From positions 44,785-108,784 of the forward strand of contig VGMU01000001.1 of the NCBI GenBank assembly GCA_016866385.1: a stretch of DNA of 64,000 nucleotides, in the 5' to 3' direction. Source of the DNA: Bacteroidota bacterium (GTDB lineage Bacteria > Bacteroidota > Bacteroidia > Cytophagales > Cyclobacteriaceae). The notes below the pieces were generated by a model. It was not told the origin of the DNA and made no database searches. It was given only the letters and a program-made list of their open reading frames with translations. Made by a program: the position numbers and the translations under genes. Numbering within the stretch: position 1 is the first letter of the stretch; every line of letters starts with the position of its first letter. Below are positions 8,390-19,400 of the stretch, one piece after another.

Positions 8390-9127
8390 TTACAAATGAG
8401 ATTTAAATTCAACCACACGTTGAGGATTTATACCCAAGTGCTTGGAAAAATCTACAGGGGAAGAAGAAAAAGAAAGCTCAAGATTAATAAATTGATTTTC
8501 TGCCTCAAGCAACTGCTTGCAGGAAGCGTGGATTTCCTTGAGATACCCCGTTTGCTTCAATATAGGAAGATGTTCCGGCTTCAGTCCCCCACCTGGAAGG
8601 ATTATTAGCGCATCCTTGGCTTGCGCCAAGAGGTCGGCTACAATTTCCAAGCCCTCACTGAGGGAATTTTTTCCTCCTGAGGTTAAGATTCGTTGAAAGC
8701 CAAGCGCCTTGATTTTTTTCAAGGAATCTTGTAAGTCCACCGATGCGTCAAATGCCCTATGAAAGGTACACGGCTTAGAACCGGCAGCCCTAAGCAAGGA
8801 TTCGCAAGCGGACTCTTGCACATACCCCTTGGTATCCAAAGCCCCAAACACAAATCCATCGGCACCTAAATCTCCTAGAAGTTGTATGTCCTGTTTCATT
8901 ACCCACAATTCCTTCGCTGAATAAACAAAATCACCCCCTCTCGGTCGAATCATCACAAAGATGGGAATATCGAGTTCGCTCTTTAAAACTTTTAGCATGC
9001 CTGCACTGGGCGTTTCGCCTCCTTCCGGGAAATTGGAGCACAACTCCAATCGATCTATGCCTAAGTGGGCAGCATCCAGTGCGGCTTTTACTGAAAATAC
9101 CGGGGCTTCAAGAAGGATCTTACTCAT
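8390..9127 (-). CDS. cutC: CutC-family TIM-barrel protein
   Basis: A 245-residue member of the CutC family, recognised from the N-terminal strand LLEAPVFSVKAALDAAHLGIDRLELCSN, which carries the family's conserved Glu and RxELC segment, and from the IFVMIRPRGGDF, FHRAFD and RILTSGG motifs. CutC was named for copper homeostasis in E. coli, but its enzymatic role is unproven. The ATG overlaps the stop of the upstream asparaginase gene by four bases (ATGA), which implies translational coupling, so a role connected with glycoasparagine or amino-sugar breakdown deserves as much weight as copper. No metal-handling gene is nearby. Confidence 0.9.
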   Translation of the reverse strand: MSKILLEAPVFSVKAALDAAHLGIDRLELCSNFPEGGETPSAGMLKVLKSELDIPIFVMIRPRGGDFVYSAKELWVMKQDIQLLGDLGADGFVFGALDTKGYVQESACESLLRAAGSKPCTFHRAFDASVDLQDSLKKIKALGFQRILTSGGKNSLSEGLEIVADLLAQAKDALIILPGGGLKPEHLPILKQTGYLKEIHASCKQLLEAENQFINLELSFSSSPVDFSKHLGINPQRVVEFKSHL

Positions 9128-10110
9128 GGTTTAAAATGACTACCTGCATTCATCAAGACATTGCCTGCTCCTGTGGCTTTGGCAAAGGTAAATCCAGGGT
9201 GTACGGCAAATGCACCCACTTCTCCTTCTGTATTCATGGCTAAAAAACCAGCTTGAATATCTTCAATTTGTTTGTTTTTGGCTACCAATCTTCTCACCGC
9301 TTCTTCGCAGGCTTCCTGTGGGCTTCTCCCCTGTCGCATCAATTCCACAATTAGAAAACTTCCACAAATTCGAATGATAGATTCTCCCAATCCAGTAGCT
9401 GTGGCTGCGCCCACTTGGTCGTCCACAAATAAACCCGCTCCAATGATGGGACTATCACCCACCCTTCCATGCATTTTATAGGCCAATCCACTGGTAGTAC
9501 AGCTACCGGCCAACTTCCCTGCCGCATCCAGTCCAATCATCCCGATGGTATCGTGATTCTCTCTATTGATCACGGGCTTGTACTTGCTATGCATCTTCCA
9601 TTTGTCATATTCTTGTTGCGCTTTGGGACTCAGCACTTCGGGTTCCATAGGAAAGCCTTGTGCTAGGGCAAACTGCCTAGCCCCTTCGCCTACCATCATC
9701 ACGTGGGGAGTTTTTTCCATCACTGCACGAGCTAAGGAAATGGGGTGTTTCACTTGCCGGACAAAGGCTACAGAACCGCAAGACCCATCCCCACACATGA
9801 TGGAGGCATCTAAGGTGGTGATCCCTTCCCGATCTGGAAGCCCTTGCAAGCCTACAGAAAGATTTTCCATGTCCAATTCTGTTGTTCTAACCCCAGCTTC
9901 GACGGCGTCTAAGATACTCCCCGTATTTTTCAATTTTTCCCAAGCATTGGCATTGGCAGGAATTCCATGATCCCAGGTGGAAAGGATCAAAGGCTTTTCT
10001 GTCTTCCTAGTCCGGCTAGGACCTGCCACAGCATCTAAGGAAGCCATGCCAGGTAAAATTAGGGCGGATCCGAGCAAAGATTGCTTAATAAACTTTCTTC
10101 TATGGGACAT
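9124..10110 (-). CDS. Tat-exported N4-(beta-N-acetylglucosaminyl)-L-asparaginase / Ntn asparaginase
   Basis: An Ntn-hydrolase of the plant-type asparaginase/glycosylasparaginase family, 328 residues. The N-terminus has a twin-arginine-like start (SHRRKFIKQ) followed by a hydrophobic stretch ending near DAVAG, so it is probably exported folded. The autoprocessing nucleophile is T188 in the motif HDTIGMIGLDA, followed by the GSCTTSGLAYK and GRVGDSPIIGAG segments that form the substrate pocket. The family cleaves the GlcNAc-Asn bond left after glycoprotein breakdown, or isoaspartyl and Asn amides. The GDSPIIGAG form and the exported location favour glycosylasparaginase, but sequence alone does not decide. 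It overlaps cutC by 4 bases and is divergent from the creatininase gene (85 bases between). Confidence 0.9.
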   Translation of the reverse strand: MSHRRKFIKQSLLGSALILPGMASLDAVAGPSRTRKTEKPLILSTWDHGIPANANAWEKLKNTGSILDAVEAGVRTTELDMENLSVGLQGLPDREGITTLDASIMCGDGSCGSVAFVRQVKHPISLARAVMEKTPHVMMVGEGARQFALAQGFPMEPEVLSPKAQQEYDKWKMHSKYKPVINRENHDTIGMIGLDAAGKLAGSCTTSGLAYKMHGRVGDSPIIGAGLFVDDQVGAATATGLGESIIRICGSFLIVELMRQGRSPQEACEEAVRRLVAKNKQIEDIQAGFLAMNTEGEVGAFAVHPGFTFAKATGAGNVLMNAGSHFKP

Positions 10111-10195
10111 GGATTGTATTTTAGATTCAAGGAGTTAAATTATACATTTTGCGTCAAATAATCCCTTCTTTCATCTAAATACTCCAAACAAATCC

Positions 10196-10957
10196 ATGCG
10201 ACCATACCTGTTAAGAGAGGCTAGTTGGAAATCATTAAAAACCTTCCGCTACGACCTTGCTATTTTGCCCTGGGGTGCTACTGAAGCACACAATTACCAC
10301 CTTCCCTATGGTACAGACTGCTACGAAGCAGATGCGATAGCCCAGGAAGGAGCAAGGAAAGCTTGGGACAAGGGAAATAAAGTAGTGGTCCTTCCTTGCA
10401 TCCCTTTCGGGGTAAATACGGGACAATCCGATATCTACCTAGACATCAATCTCAATCCAAGCACGCAATTGATTATCCTGCAGGACATCATCACCGTACT
10501 GGAAAGACAGGGTCTAAAGAAATTATTGATCTTGAATAGCCACGGGGGCAATAATTTTCAGCCCATGCTGCGCGAACTTGGACTGAAGTTCCCCTCCATG
10601 CTGCTTTTCACCAGCAACTGGTTTCAGGCTCTGGATAAAAACAAATACTTTGAAGAAGGGGGAGACCATGCTGACGAAATGGAAACTTCCCTGATTCAAT
10701 ACCTTCACCCCGAGCTGGTTGCCCCCTTGACCGAGGCAGGAGAAGGAAAAGAAAAAAAATCAGTCATCCGAGGCATTCGGGAAAAATGGGCCTGGGCAGA
10801 ACGAAAATGGTCAGAGGTGACCGAAGACACTGGGATTGGAAATCCAAAAAAATCCTCTCCCGAAAAAGGAAAGCGGTATTTTGAGGACGTCACCGACAAG
10901 GTGGCCGAACTGATGGAAGATATTTGTCAGGCTAGGCCTGGAGCACTCTACCGCTGA
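10196..10957 (+). CDS. Creatininase-family amidohydrolase
   Basis: A 253-residue metal-dependent hydrolase of the creatininase/FAPy deformylase family. Metal ligands and signatures are visible: E30, H32 and H35 in GATEAHNYHLPYGTD with D41, the glycine loop NSHGGN (114-119), and GDHADEMETS (156-165) with H158 and E163. The family opens cyclic amides or deformylates substrates such as creatinine, FAPy and mycofactocin precursors; the substrate here cannot be told. It lacks a signal peptide. It stands alone on the plus strand: divergent from the Tat asparaginase and directly abutting the convergent FG-GAP gene, where the stop codons touch as TGATCA. Confidence 0.9.
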   Translation: MRPYLLREASWKSLKTFRYDLAILPWGATEAHNYHLPYGTDCYEADAIAQEGARKAWDKGNKVVVLPCIPFGVNTGQSDIYLDINLNPSTQLIILQDIITVLERQGLKKLLILNSHGGNNFQPMLRELGLKFPSMLLFTSNWFQALDKNKYFEEGGDHADEMETSLIQYLHPELVAPLTEAGEGKEKKSVIRGIREKWAWAERKWSEVTEDTGIGNPKKSSPEKGKRYFEDVTDKVAELMEDICQARPGALYR

Positions 10958-13900
10958 TCAATTGGTAGTAGGGAGACTCAAAGGAACTTCCTTGCCCTGA
11001 TAGGTAATCATTTTTACCGCAGAGACTCCTGCGGGCAGGGAGATGACCCTACTGGATTGAGAGGCAAAGCCTGCCCCTAAACCCAGGTCGACCCGTTGTT
11101 TTCTACCGTCTGCAAAATCCAGCACCACAGCCATAGCTTCGACAGGAGGTAAAAGGTTACGAAGATTGGAATTCTTTCCTGCGAAGGCTAACAATTTAGA
11201 CCGATTTTGAGAAGCCAAATACAACATCGATCCATTGGCAGTACTCAACTTGACCAAGGCTTTGGCATCTCCAGGCACCATAAATCCACTTGCTCTGCCT
11301 GGCATGTACTTCAATTCACCTTTCCCGTTGCCCAAAAGGATCCAACCTATAGAGGCGTCTAATCGACCAATGAAAACTTCATTTCCATAATCGTTACCTA
11401 CCATCATCAGGTCAGTATAGCCGTCTCCATTAAAATCGTCTGCAACGATACCATTCATCGGAGCTAGCTGAGCTTGTATCGGTAATTCATGAATAGAAAA
11501 CTTCCCGCCACCAAGGTTTTCTACCCATACCGAACGATCAAATGTTCCTGTGAATACTCGGGCATCCTTTTTTTCCTCTTCGGTAAAAAAGGTCTGCTCA
11601 GTACTCTTGGCAAAATACTTGTAGCGATCAAATTTTCGTCTAAACATGGGGCTTTGGCCAATCAAATCGTCCCAGAAATGACTTGGAAAAGCCTGATATT
11701 CCCCTCCAATTTTTTCCTTGTAGTAGGCAAAAGAAATGGGATCCACCGAACCATTCGCATCAAAATCTTTGGCATAAACCTTCACCGGCCGATCCGCAGA
11801 AGGATGATAGGCATTATTAGCACCTAGATTTCCTACAATCCAATCTGAATCTCCGTCTTGATCAAGGTCAGCGCTGGCTATAGAATTCCACCAACCGGTA
11901 TAGGATTCCAAGCCAGTCTCTTTGGCTAGCTGAAAAGCAGTACCTTTGTTGAGCAGCACGGTAATCGGCATCAATTCCCCCACTACCACCAAATCTACTT
12001 TTCCATCGGCATTGACATCAGAGAAAAGCGCATCGGTAATCATGCCTATTTTTTCTAATCCAGGAAGCCAGGTAGAGGTAGCATCCACCAAGGTTCCTCC
12101 TTGATTTTTCAAAAGGAAGCTCTTTTCTGCTAAGGGATATTGACCTATAGGACTTCTCCCCCCTACAAAAAGGTCCATCCATCCATCTCCATCTATGTCT
12201 GCTCCGCGAACTACGCTGCCGTTTGCTAGAGGAAGACTAGCTCTTTTATCCAGACTAAAATTACCCCTGCCATCGTTGAGATAGAGCCTGTCCTGATATT
12301 CAGGAGCGTTGGGAACAAACTCAGCGCTGCCCGAAACCAAATACATGTCTAGGTCTCGATCTTGATCCAAATCAAAAAGGAGAATACCCGTGATTTCTTC
12401 TCGAATAGACTCTTTGGGGAGCAATTCTTTCTTGGAAAAACTATCGTCTTGGTTTTGGCTATACCACACCGGAGCAAAGCCTGCAGAAGATCCAATCACG
12501 ACATCCTCTCTTCCGTCCCCATTCAAGTCACCAACTGCCAAGGTGGGCCCATATTGAGATAGTTTGTGAGGAAGAGTACGCTGTACGTTAAAATCAATTT
12601 TGTCGTCTTCTTGATGTAGGTAATCTATCCCCAAAGAGGCGGATACTTCAGTCAGCAATTGATTTGCTTCTTCCAAGTTTTTTACTGCTACCGAAGTAGT
12701 TCCAGCAGAGGCGGATGCATAATCCATTTCTATGACTTGGTTGGACCCAACATCCGTTACGCGGTTGACCTTTCCATCGGGCCACATCACCAGTACTTCC
12801 TTTACTATCTTGCTGCTATCTACACCAAAATGAATAATCGGCTCTGTGGAAGACATGTATCCCCTTACCACCTGCATTTCTTGATAGCCCAATTGGTCTT
12901 GGTTGTAGGTGATCCAAACCTTTGCGCCAAGACCATCAGGATTCTTTTTATTTCCTTTGAGTTTTACTCTGAGGTAATTGGGCTTTTCTTTTTTCTGGTT
13001 GAGCTTATTTTCAAATACAAAGGCAGGATCATTGATATTGTTGACCACATAATCCAAATCGCCATCAAGGTCTAAATCGACTAAAACGGCACCATTGGAA
13101 AAAGAAGGCTGATTTAATCCCCAAGTCTCTCCCACGTCTTCGAAGGCTAATTCTCCCACTTGCCTGTAGGCATAATTCGGTATTTTAACTATGGGTATAG
13201 AATCTAGCAATTGCCTTATTGAGGCAATATTGCCTACATCCGCTCTATAATTGGCAAAATCCTTATCGGTGATATCTCGTGGAAATCCATTGGTGATCAA
13301 CAAATCTCGTCTTCCATCGTTGTCTATGTCAGCCATTAAGGGGGCCCAGCTCCAGTCGGTTTGATACACTCCAGAAAGCATTCCTACTTCGCTGAAAGGG
13401 ATACCAGGACCATTATTGATGTGCAACATATTTCGAACGTATTGGTATTCGTAGCCAAACTGCTCGTTGTTGATGTAGGTCTGGTAAACGTTTTTTCCAA
13501 TGGTAGTCTTCTTTCTATAGCTATCCTCTCCTAGCATGTCGATGGTGATCAGGTCAGGCAAGCCATCGTTGGTAAGGTCTGCCATATCAGAGCCCATGGA
13601 GAATTGGCTTTGGTGTCGAAGGACTTCCTTAGTTTTATTGGAAAAGGCACCGTTTTGATTATTGATATATAGGATATCGTTGGTAATGTAGTCGTTGCTG
13701 ACATGGATGTCGGGCCATCCGTCGTTATTTACATCCCCTATGGCCAGTCCCAATCCAAAGCCCTCGTAGGTTATCCCAGCTTCTAGGGTTACATTGGTAA
13801 AGGTGCCATCCCCATTGTTTTTATAAAAGGAATCGTTGTTGATAGCAGAACCATCGGTGATTTTTTCCTTGAAATTGGTGGGTTTAATGGCCAATTGCTC

Positions 13901-14482
13901 ATTATTCAACACGTAAAGATCCAAGTCTCCATCCAAATCGTAATCCAAAAAAGCTGCTCCCATGGAATTACCAGGATCGGCAATGCCGTACTGACTAGCC
14001 ATCTCTTTAAATCTAAGTACGCCTTGAGCATCCTTGCCTTGATTCACAAAAAGTAGGTTATTTCTTTCCCCAGGACCTTTTTTCATGGCAGTAGCCACGT
14101 AGAGGTCGGGCCAACCGTCTTCGTTGATATCTACCACTACCGTCCCAGTGCACCACCTATCGGTTGCCATGATACCAGCATCTTCAGATACATCACTAAA
14201 AGTAAATTTTCCTTGATTTAAATACAGTCGGTTGGGTACTTGATTGCCCGTAAAAAATAAATCGGGTAATCCATCCCGGTCAAAATCCGCGGTTGCAACT
14301 CCCCCTCCATTAAATATGTATTCGTCGGTAAGGATATTGAAACTATCCGATTCGATGATTTCATTGTTGAAATCGATACCCGTTTCTTCCGGGGACTTGT
14401 GTTCAAAAAGCGAATCTTTTTGTTGACAAGCAGTAAAACTTAGGACAACAAATACGTAGGGGAGAAAGGAAATCTTACTCAT
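10958..14482 (-). CDS. Large FG-GAP / ASPIC-UnbV surface lipoprotein
   Basis: A 1174-residue lipoprotein (hydrophobic start, lipobox cysteine C19 in LSFTACQQ). FG-GAP/VCBS repeats with D-x-D-x-D-G loops occupy about residues 60-480 (DFDRDGLPD, DINEDGWPD, DYDLDGDLD, DVNNDGWPD, DIDNDGRRD, DLDLDGDLD). An ASPIC/UnbV domain lies at about 505-590 (LRVKLKGNKKNPDGLGAKV, IHFGVD, VLVMWPDG). A second propeller block follows from about 640 to 1080. This CRTAC1-like architecture is often encoded beside SusC/SusD pairs in Cytophagales and is thought to be a surface binding component; its ligand is unknown. It lies 129 bases downstream of susD in the same direction, but a terminator (14563-14590) sits between, so coexpression would need read-through or its own promoter. 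Confidence 0.9.
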   Translation of the reverse strand: MSKISFLPYVFVVLSFTACQQKDSLFEHKSPEETGIDFNNEIIESDSFNILTDEYIFNGGGVATADFDRDGLPDLFFTGNQVPNRLYLNQGKFTFSDVSEDAGIMATDRWCTGTVVVDINEDGWPDLYVATAMKKGPGERNNLLFVNQGKDAQGVLRFKEMASQYGIADPGNSMGAAFLDYDLDGDLDLYVLNNEQLAIKPTNFKEKITDGSAINNDSFYKNNGDGTFTNVTLEAGITYEGFGLGLAIGDVNNDGWPDIHVSNDYITNDILYINNQNGAFSNKTKEVLRHQSQFSMGSDMADLTNDGLPDLITIDMLGEDSYRKKTTIGKNVYQTYINNEQFGYEYQYVRNMLHINNGPGIPFSEVGMLSGVYQTDWSWAPLMADIDNDGRRDLLITNGFPRDITDKDFANYRADVGNIASIRQLLDSIPIVKIPNYAYRQVGELAFEDVGETWGLNQPSFSNGAVLVDLDLDGDLDYVVNNINDPAFVFENKLNQKKEKPNYLRVKLKGNKKNPDGLGAKVWITYNQDQLGYQEMQVVRGYMSSTEPIIHFGVDSSKIVKEVLVMWPDGKVNRVTDVGSNQVIEMDYASASAGTTSVAVKNLEEANQLLTEVSASLGIDYLHQEDDKIDFNVQRTLPHKLSQYGPTLAVGDLNGDGREDVVIGSSAGFAPVWYSQNQDDSFSKKELLPKESIREEITGILLFDLDQDRDLDMYLVSGSAEFVPNAPEYQDRLYLNDGRGNFSLDKRASLPLANGSVVRGADIDGDGWMDLFVGGRSPIGQYPLAEKSFLLKNQGGTLVDATSTWLPGLEKIGMITDALFSDVNADGKVDLVVVGELMPITVLLNKGTAFQLAKETGLESYTGWWNSIASADLDQDGDSDWIVGNLGANNAYHPSADRPVKVYAKDFDANGSVDPISFAYYKEKIGGEYQAFPSHFWDDLIGQSPMFRRKFDRYKYFAKSTEQTFFTEEEKKDARVFTGTFDRSVWVENLGGGKFSIHELPIQAQLAPMNGIVADDFNGDGYTDLMMVGNDYGNEVFIGRLDASIGWILLGNGKGELKYMPGRASGFMVPGDAKALVKLSTANGSMLYLASQNRSKLLAFAGKNSNLRNLLPPVEAMAVVLDFADGRKQRVDLGLGAGFASQSSRVISLPAGVSAVKMITYQGKEVPLSLPTTN

Positions 14483-14562
14483 CTGAATGCAGCTTCGGGA
14501 TTAGAGTAGAAAAATAACACATTCCCCTATGGAAAAAAATAAAGTTAGCGAAGTACAATAAA

Positions 14563-14590
14563 AAAGAGAAGGTCCGAAAACCTTCTCTTT
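14563..14590 (-). terminator. Terminator after susCD
   Basis: Read on the minus strand: stem AAAGAGAAGG/CCTTCTCTTT of 10 bp, 8-base loop, then a T-rich run (complement of the A run at 14558-14565). It ends the susC-susD transcript ahead of the FG-GAP lipoprotein gene. Confidence 0.85.
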
Positions 14591-14611
14591 AAATTTTATA
14601 ACTAAGTAAGC

Positions 14612-16345
14612 TTAGAAACCCGGGTTTTGAACCAAGATATCCTTACCTACTAGGTCAATTTGATCTTGAGGGATGGGAACCCACTTAAACTTGTCGGCAT
14701 ACTTGGATCCACCCAAGGCAGAAGCAAGTTTCACTCCATCGTAAGCAAAGTAGAAATCCAATTCCGCTTGAGCAGTACCCCAACGCTGTAAGTCATAGAA
14801 TCTATGTCCTTCCATACCCAATTCAAGGAGACGCTCGTGACGCACGGCCAACTGGGCAGTAGCCTTGCTGGTCCAAGCTGTGTTGTATGTGCTAATCACG
14901 TAGTTGGCAGCATTGGTACCATTGGATCTCTTAAGGAAAGAGTTGATTGCTCTAGTTCTCACACGGTTTACATACTCACGTGCTTTTTCCAAGCTTCCAA
15001 CTTCGATCTCAGCTTCTGCAGCAAGCAATAGGATGTCTGCAAAACGGATGATCATGAAGTTGATTCCTGTATAACCTGGGGTCCAGGAAGAGTTGTCTTG
15101 GAAGGTTCCTGCTTCAGACTTAGCATACACATACTTCTTTGGAGAGTATGGTCCTGCATTGGGCTGGTTACGGATCCAAGCTTGACCTGGGTGATCCATC
15201 CAATCCAAGTAAGGGATACCTCTACGACCTACGGTATGATCCAATCGTGGATCCAAATTACCTGCATCTGGAGTAAAGGCAGCACCTGAAGCTACGCCCA
15301 TATCATTTTTCACTTCATTGGCAGCGCCATTATAAGTCTTATCCAAAAGTGGAAGGCCATTAGCATCTGTTCTGAAAGCATTGACGAAGGTAAAGCTTGG
15401 CTGGAAGAATCCGCAGCAGTTACCTGGACCCGCAGGACCGGTATTGTAAGGGAAGTTCAAGTCAAACTCAGGGTTGGCATTGGCTACAGATCCCGTGTTA
15501 GCAGCAGACTGATACGCCCAGATAGACTCTTGGTGGTTATCGTTTTTACCGCGGAACATGTCATCGTAGTATGGAACCAAACCGTACTTCAAGCCATTGG
15601 AAGTTACCCCATTGGCAATCACGTCGTCAAACAACGCTTTTGCCTTGGTATATTCCTTAGTATACATGTAGACCTTAGCCAAGTAAGATTTTGCTGCCCA
15701 TACGTTTACTCGACCTACTTGAGGCTGAGTAGCAGGAAGCTTAGAAATAGCATACTCTAAGTCAGCTACGATAAATGGATAAAGAGATTTGTCATTCTTC
15801 ACTTTTTCCAAGCCAGATCCGTAATCTACATTTTCGTCCACATAAGGAGTCTTATCGTAGTCACGAGCAAGCTCGAAATAGAAGTGCGCTCTTAGGAATC
15901 TTGCTTGAGCAGAAAGTCGAGTCACATCTGTAGGAGTCACATCAGGACCAGCCTTCTTCAATAGTCTTAACACGCTATTTGCTCTAGCAATACCTTCATA
16001 ACATACGTTGTACTTTGAACCCATTTCTCCAGATGCAGCATTGTTTTCAAAACGCTGAATAGGGTTAATGGTAGTAAAGTCACCAGGGTCAGTACCTTTA
16101 TTGGCCTCACCTCCACGAATACTTCCCCACACCCAGTTGGATGGGGATCCTAGTCTGTTGCCACGTCCGTTTACTTGGGAATAGGCCGCGATCAACGATG
16201 CATCAAGACCAGCTAGGGAAATAAGCTGATTTTCAGACAATTGGCCAACCGGCGGGACTTCCAAAAACTCCTCGCTACAACTCACTGCTACCAACATCGC
16301 TCCGGATGCAAGTAGGACACCGATTTTTAATTTGAAATTATTCAT
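14612..16345 (-). CDS. SusD/RagB-family nutrient-binding outer membrane lipoprotein
   Basis: A SusD-like surface lipoprotein that caps the SusC porin and binds the imported oligomer. The ATG at 16345 (MNNFKLKIG) is preferred over an upstream TTG at 16357. From that start the protein has 577 residues with a lipobox VAVSC at Cys23. TPR-like helices of the RagB/SusD fold are recognisable: the EEFLEVPPVGQLSENQL start, ARFLRAHFYFELARDYD, NVWAAKSYLAKVYMY, the FMIIRFADILLLAAEAEIE segment, and the C-terminal RHERLLELGMEGHRFYDLQRWG typical of the family. It follows susC after 79 bases. No glycoside hydrolase, protease, or sigma/anti-sigma gene is adjacent, so the substrate cannot be inferred. Confidence 0.96.
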   Translation of the reverse strand: MNNFKLKIGVLLASGAMLVAVSCSEEFLEVPPVGQLSENQLISLAGLDASLIAAYSQVNGRGNRLGSPSNWVWGSIRGGEANKGTDPGDFTTINPIQRFENNAASGEMGSKYNVCYEGIARANSVLRLLKKAGPDVTPTDVTRLSAQARFLRAHFYFELARDYDKTPYVDENVDYGSGLEKVKNDKSLYPFIVADLEYAISKLPATQPQVGRVNVWAAKSYLAKVYMYTKEYTKAKALFDDVIANGVTSNGLKYGLVPYYDDMFRGKNDNHQESIWAYQSAANTGSVANANPEFDLNFPYNTGPAGPGNCCGFFQPSFTFVNAFRTDANGLPLLDKTYNGAANEVKNDMGVASGAAFTPDAGNLDPRLDHTVGRRGIPYLDWMDHPGQAWIRNQPNAGPYSPKKYVYAKSEAGTFQDNSSWTPGYTGINFMIIRFADILLLAAEAEIEVGSLEKAREYVNRVRTRAINSFLKRSNGTNAANYVISTYNTAWTSKATAQLAVRHERLLELGMEGHRFYDLQRWGTAQAELDFYFAYDGVKLASALGGSKYADKFKWVPIPQDQIDLVGKDILVQNPGF

Positions 16346-16424
16346 TTGTTTAATCAATTATAGTTTATAACTCGATTCAAATTTAAATGTTTGAGAAATT
16401 TAAATACTATTTAAATATTAAATC

Positions 16425-19400
16425 TTAGAAGCTTAAGTTAAGACCGAAAGTCCAACCTCTAGTAACTGGGTAATTACCTACGTCAATACCGAAAGTCAAG
16501 TCAACATCTCCACCTACTGCAGGATCCAATCCTTCATAACCAGTAATGGTGAATAGGTTGTTTACGGAACCGAACACTCTCAATCTTTCCATTTTCAACT
16601 TCTGCAAAACGCTAGCAGGAGCAGAGTATCCAAGGGTTAAATTCTGGAATCTCAAGTAAGAACCATCCTCAATGTAATGCGAGTTGGCTACGTTGGCGTT
16701 AGAGAAGTTAGACACACGCTCTACGATTGGAATAGTTGCATCCAAGTTTTGAGGAGTCCAAGCTTCAAGCAATCTCTTTGCCTTAGCAGCACCTTCGAAA
16801 GTCTGGTTGAAGTCAGTAAACCAACGAGATTGGTTCCAAATTTCATTACCAATAGAAGTATACAAGTAAGCAGAGACATCAAATGATTTGTAACCTATAG
16901 TGAAGTTCATACCTCCTGTGAAATCAGGAACTGGATTTCCGAGGAACACACGGTCAGCAGGAGTGATAGTACCATCCTTATTTACGTCTTCAAACTTGAA
17001 ACGACCTGGAGCAGCACCGTCTTGTTTGGCATGCTTGGACACGTCTTCTGCATTTCTAAACAATCCAAGCGTGTTGAATCCAAAGAAAGAAGAAAGTGGC
17101 TGACCTACCGCATTACGGATAGGCTGAATACCACGGTATGAAGGGTTAACTGAAGTGATGAAGCTCAAGCCAGGAGCTAGGGAAACAATCTCGTTCTTTA
17201 ACGTAGAACCTGTTACAGTCAATTCATAAGTCAAGTCAGAAGTTAAGTTTCCTCGAGTAGTTACCAAAAGGTCAAGACCTTTGTTCAACATCTCTCCAAT
17301 GTTAACCGCTGGAGGGGATGCGTTGCTACCCGCAGTCAATGGAATAGGCACAGTAAACAACAAGTCTTTGGTGTCTTTTCTCCACCAGTCAAAGATAATA
17401 TCCAAACGACCATTGTAGAAGGTACCATCAAATCCAATGTTCTGAGTAACAGCAGTTTCCCACTGTGCGTTCGGGTTACCGATACGAGATCTTCTAAAAC
17501 CAATGGTAGCACCAGAGTTAGATCCAGTGATATCGTAAGAAGAAGCACCTACGTTACCAGCAAACAAAGAGTACTGGTTGTTGGGATCTACGTTGTTGGA
17601 GTTACCCATTTCACCATAACCACCTCGGATCTTCAAATCGTCGATCCAAGTAGCACCTTGCAAGAAGGATTCAGAAGAAACTCTCCAAGCTGCAGAGAAT
17701 GCAGGGAACACCCCGTATCTAGAATTAATACCAAATCGAGAAGAACCGTCACGACGAATTACCGCACTTACAATGTATTTGTCATCGAAGGTATAACGCA
17801 ACTGACCAAAGTAAGAGTTGAAGTTAACTCCTTTGAATTGGTCAGAGTTTACTTGACGCGTTCCTACTGGTAAGTTTGAAATAGTAATGAAGTTAGGATC
17901 GGTAGAGAACGGATTTTGACCGTTAGCACTTATGTTTCTTCCTGCACCTGAATTCAAAGCCTCTTGACCTACCAATACATTGAAATCATGCTTGTTAATT
18001 TTCTTCTTGTAGGACAAGGTGTTGGTAAATGTCCATCCGAATGAGAATCCACTTCCTTCATTGTAGCCAAACGCAGAGTTGTTTTCTGAGTTTTCGTACT
18101 GAAGTCTTGAATAACCCCAAAAGTAAAAGTTGTTGTACTGACCACCTGCAGAAGTTCTGAAAGTCAAGTCATCGATGATGTCCCACTCCGCATACACATT
18201 ACCAAAGGCATTTGCATTGAAGTTTCTGTTATTATCCTGACCATCACGGTTTGCAACTGGGTTTCTTGGGTTGTTGAAACCTCTAGAAGCAGTACCTGCA
18301 TAACCACCAAACTCATCATACACTGGGATGATGGATGGCATGCGGAATGCCTGAAGGATGTCGTTTTCGTCATCAGATACGCCTCGTCCACCAGCTCCCC
18401 CTTGCTGACCCAATACCTGACGGTAAGTAGCTTGGAAGTTTTGACCTACACGAATTCGCTTGGTTACATCAAACTCAGAGTTGGCACGCAAAGAATATCT
18501 TTTAAAATTGTTCCCGATCATGATACCTGCTTGCTCTTGAACACCCAAGCCAATGAAGAATCTAGAAGTTTCTGAACCGCCATTGAAGCCTAAGGAATGT
18601 CTATTCAAAGGAGCAAAACGAGTCAATGCAGCATACCAATCGGTACCTTCTCCAGTCATTGCTCTAGTCAATTGACGGATAGTTCCTTTTGCAGGATCGA
18701 TATTGTACCAACCTCTTTGCTCTTCGATTTGAGCAGCAGTTAATGGGCCTGGCTGACCAGAAAGCACGCTAAATGCACCTGTAGTTGGGTTTCTGCTAAT
18801 TGAGCTCAAGTAATATGGCATTACTGGAGTAGCACCGGTACCAAATTGAGGGTGTCCATAGGCTGGAGCACGGTTCTGCAAGGCAGCAGTGTTTTTCTCT
18901 GCTAGCCAAGTGATGTTTGCATATCCCTGAGGATTCAACATCTCGATTCCAGTACCTGGATCAGTGATACCATACATACCATTGTAATCAACGCGCAACT
19001 TCTTGTCTCTAGCACCTTGCTTGGTAGTGTAGACGATAACGCCGTTAGCTGCACGAGCACCGTAAATGGAAGCTGCAGCTGCATCTTTTAATACGGTAGT
19101 GGACTCGATATCATCTGGGTTTAAAAAGTCAGTAGATCCAGTAGGCACTCCATCCACAATGTACAAAGGCTCGTTACCACCGAAGGCACCGAATCCACGT
19201 ACACGAATGATGGAAGAAGTTCCTGGCTGACCGTTGGTAATTACCGTCACACCAGATACACGTCCTTGTAGGGTTTGCTCAACGTTACCTGTTGGGATAA
19301 TAGTCAAGTCTTTAGGGCTTACTGTGGCAATCGCACCGGTAGTTTCTCTTCGAGTATCGATAGAGTAACCCGTTACAACTAATTCAGCAAGGGTTCTTTC

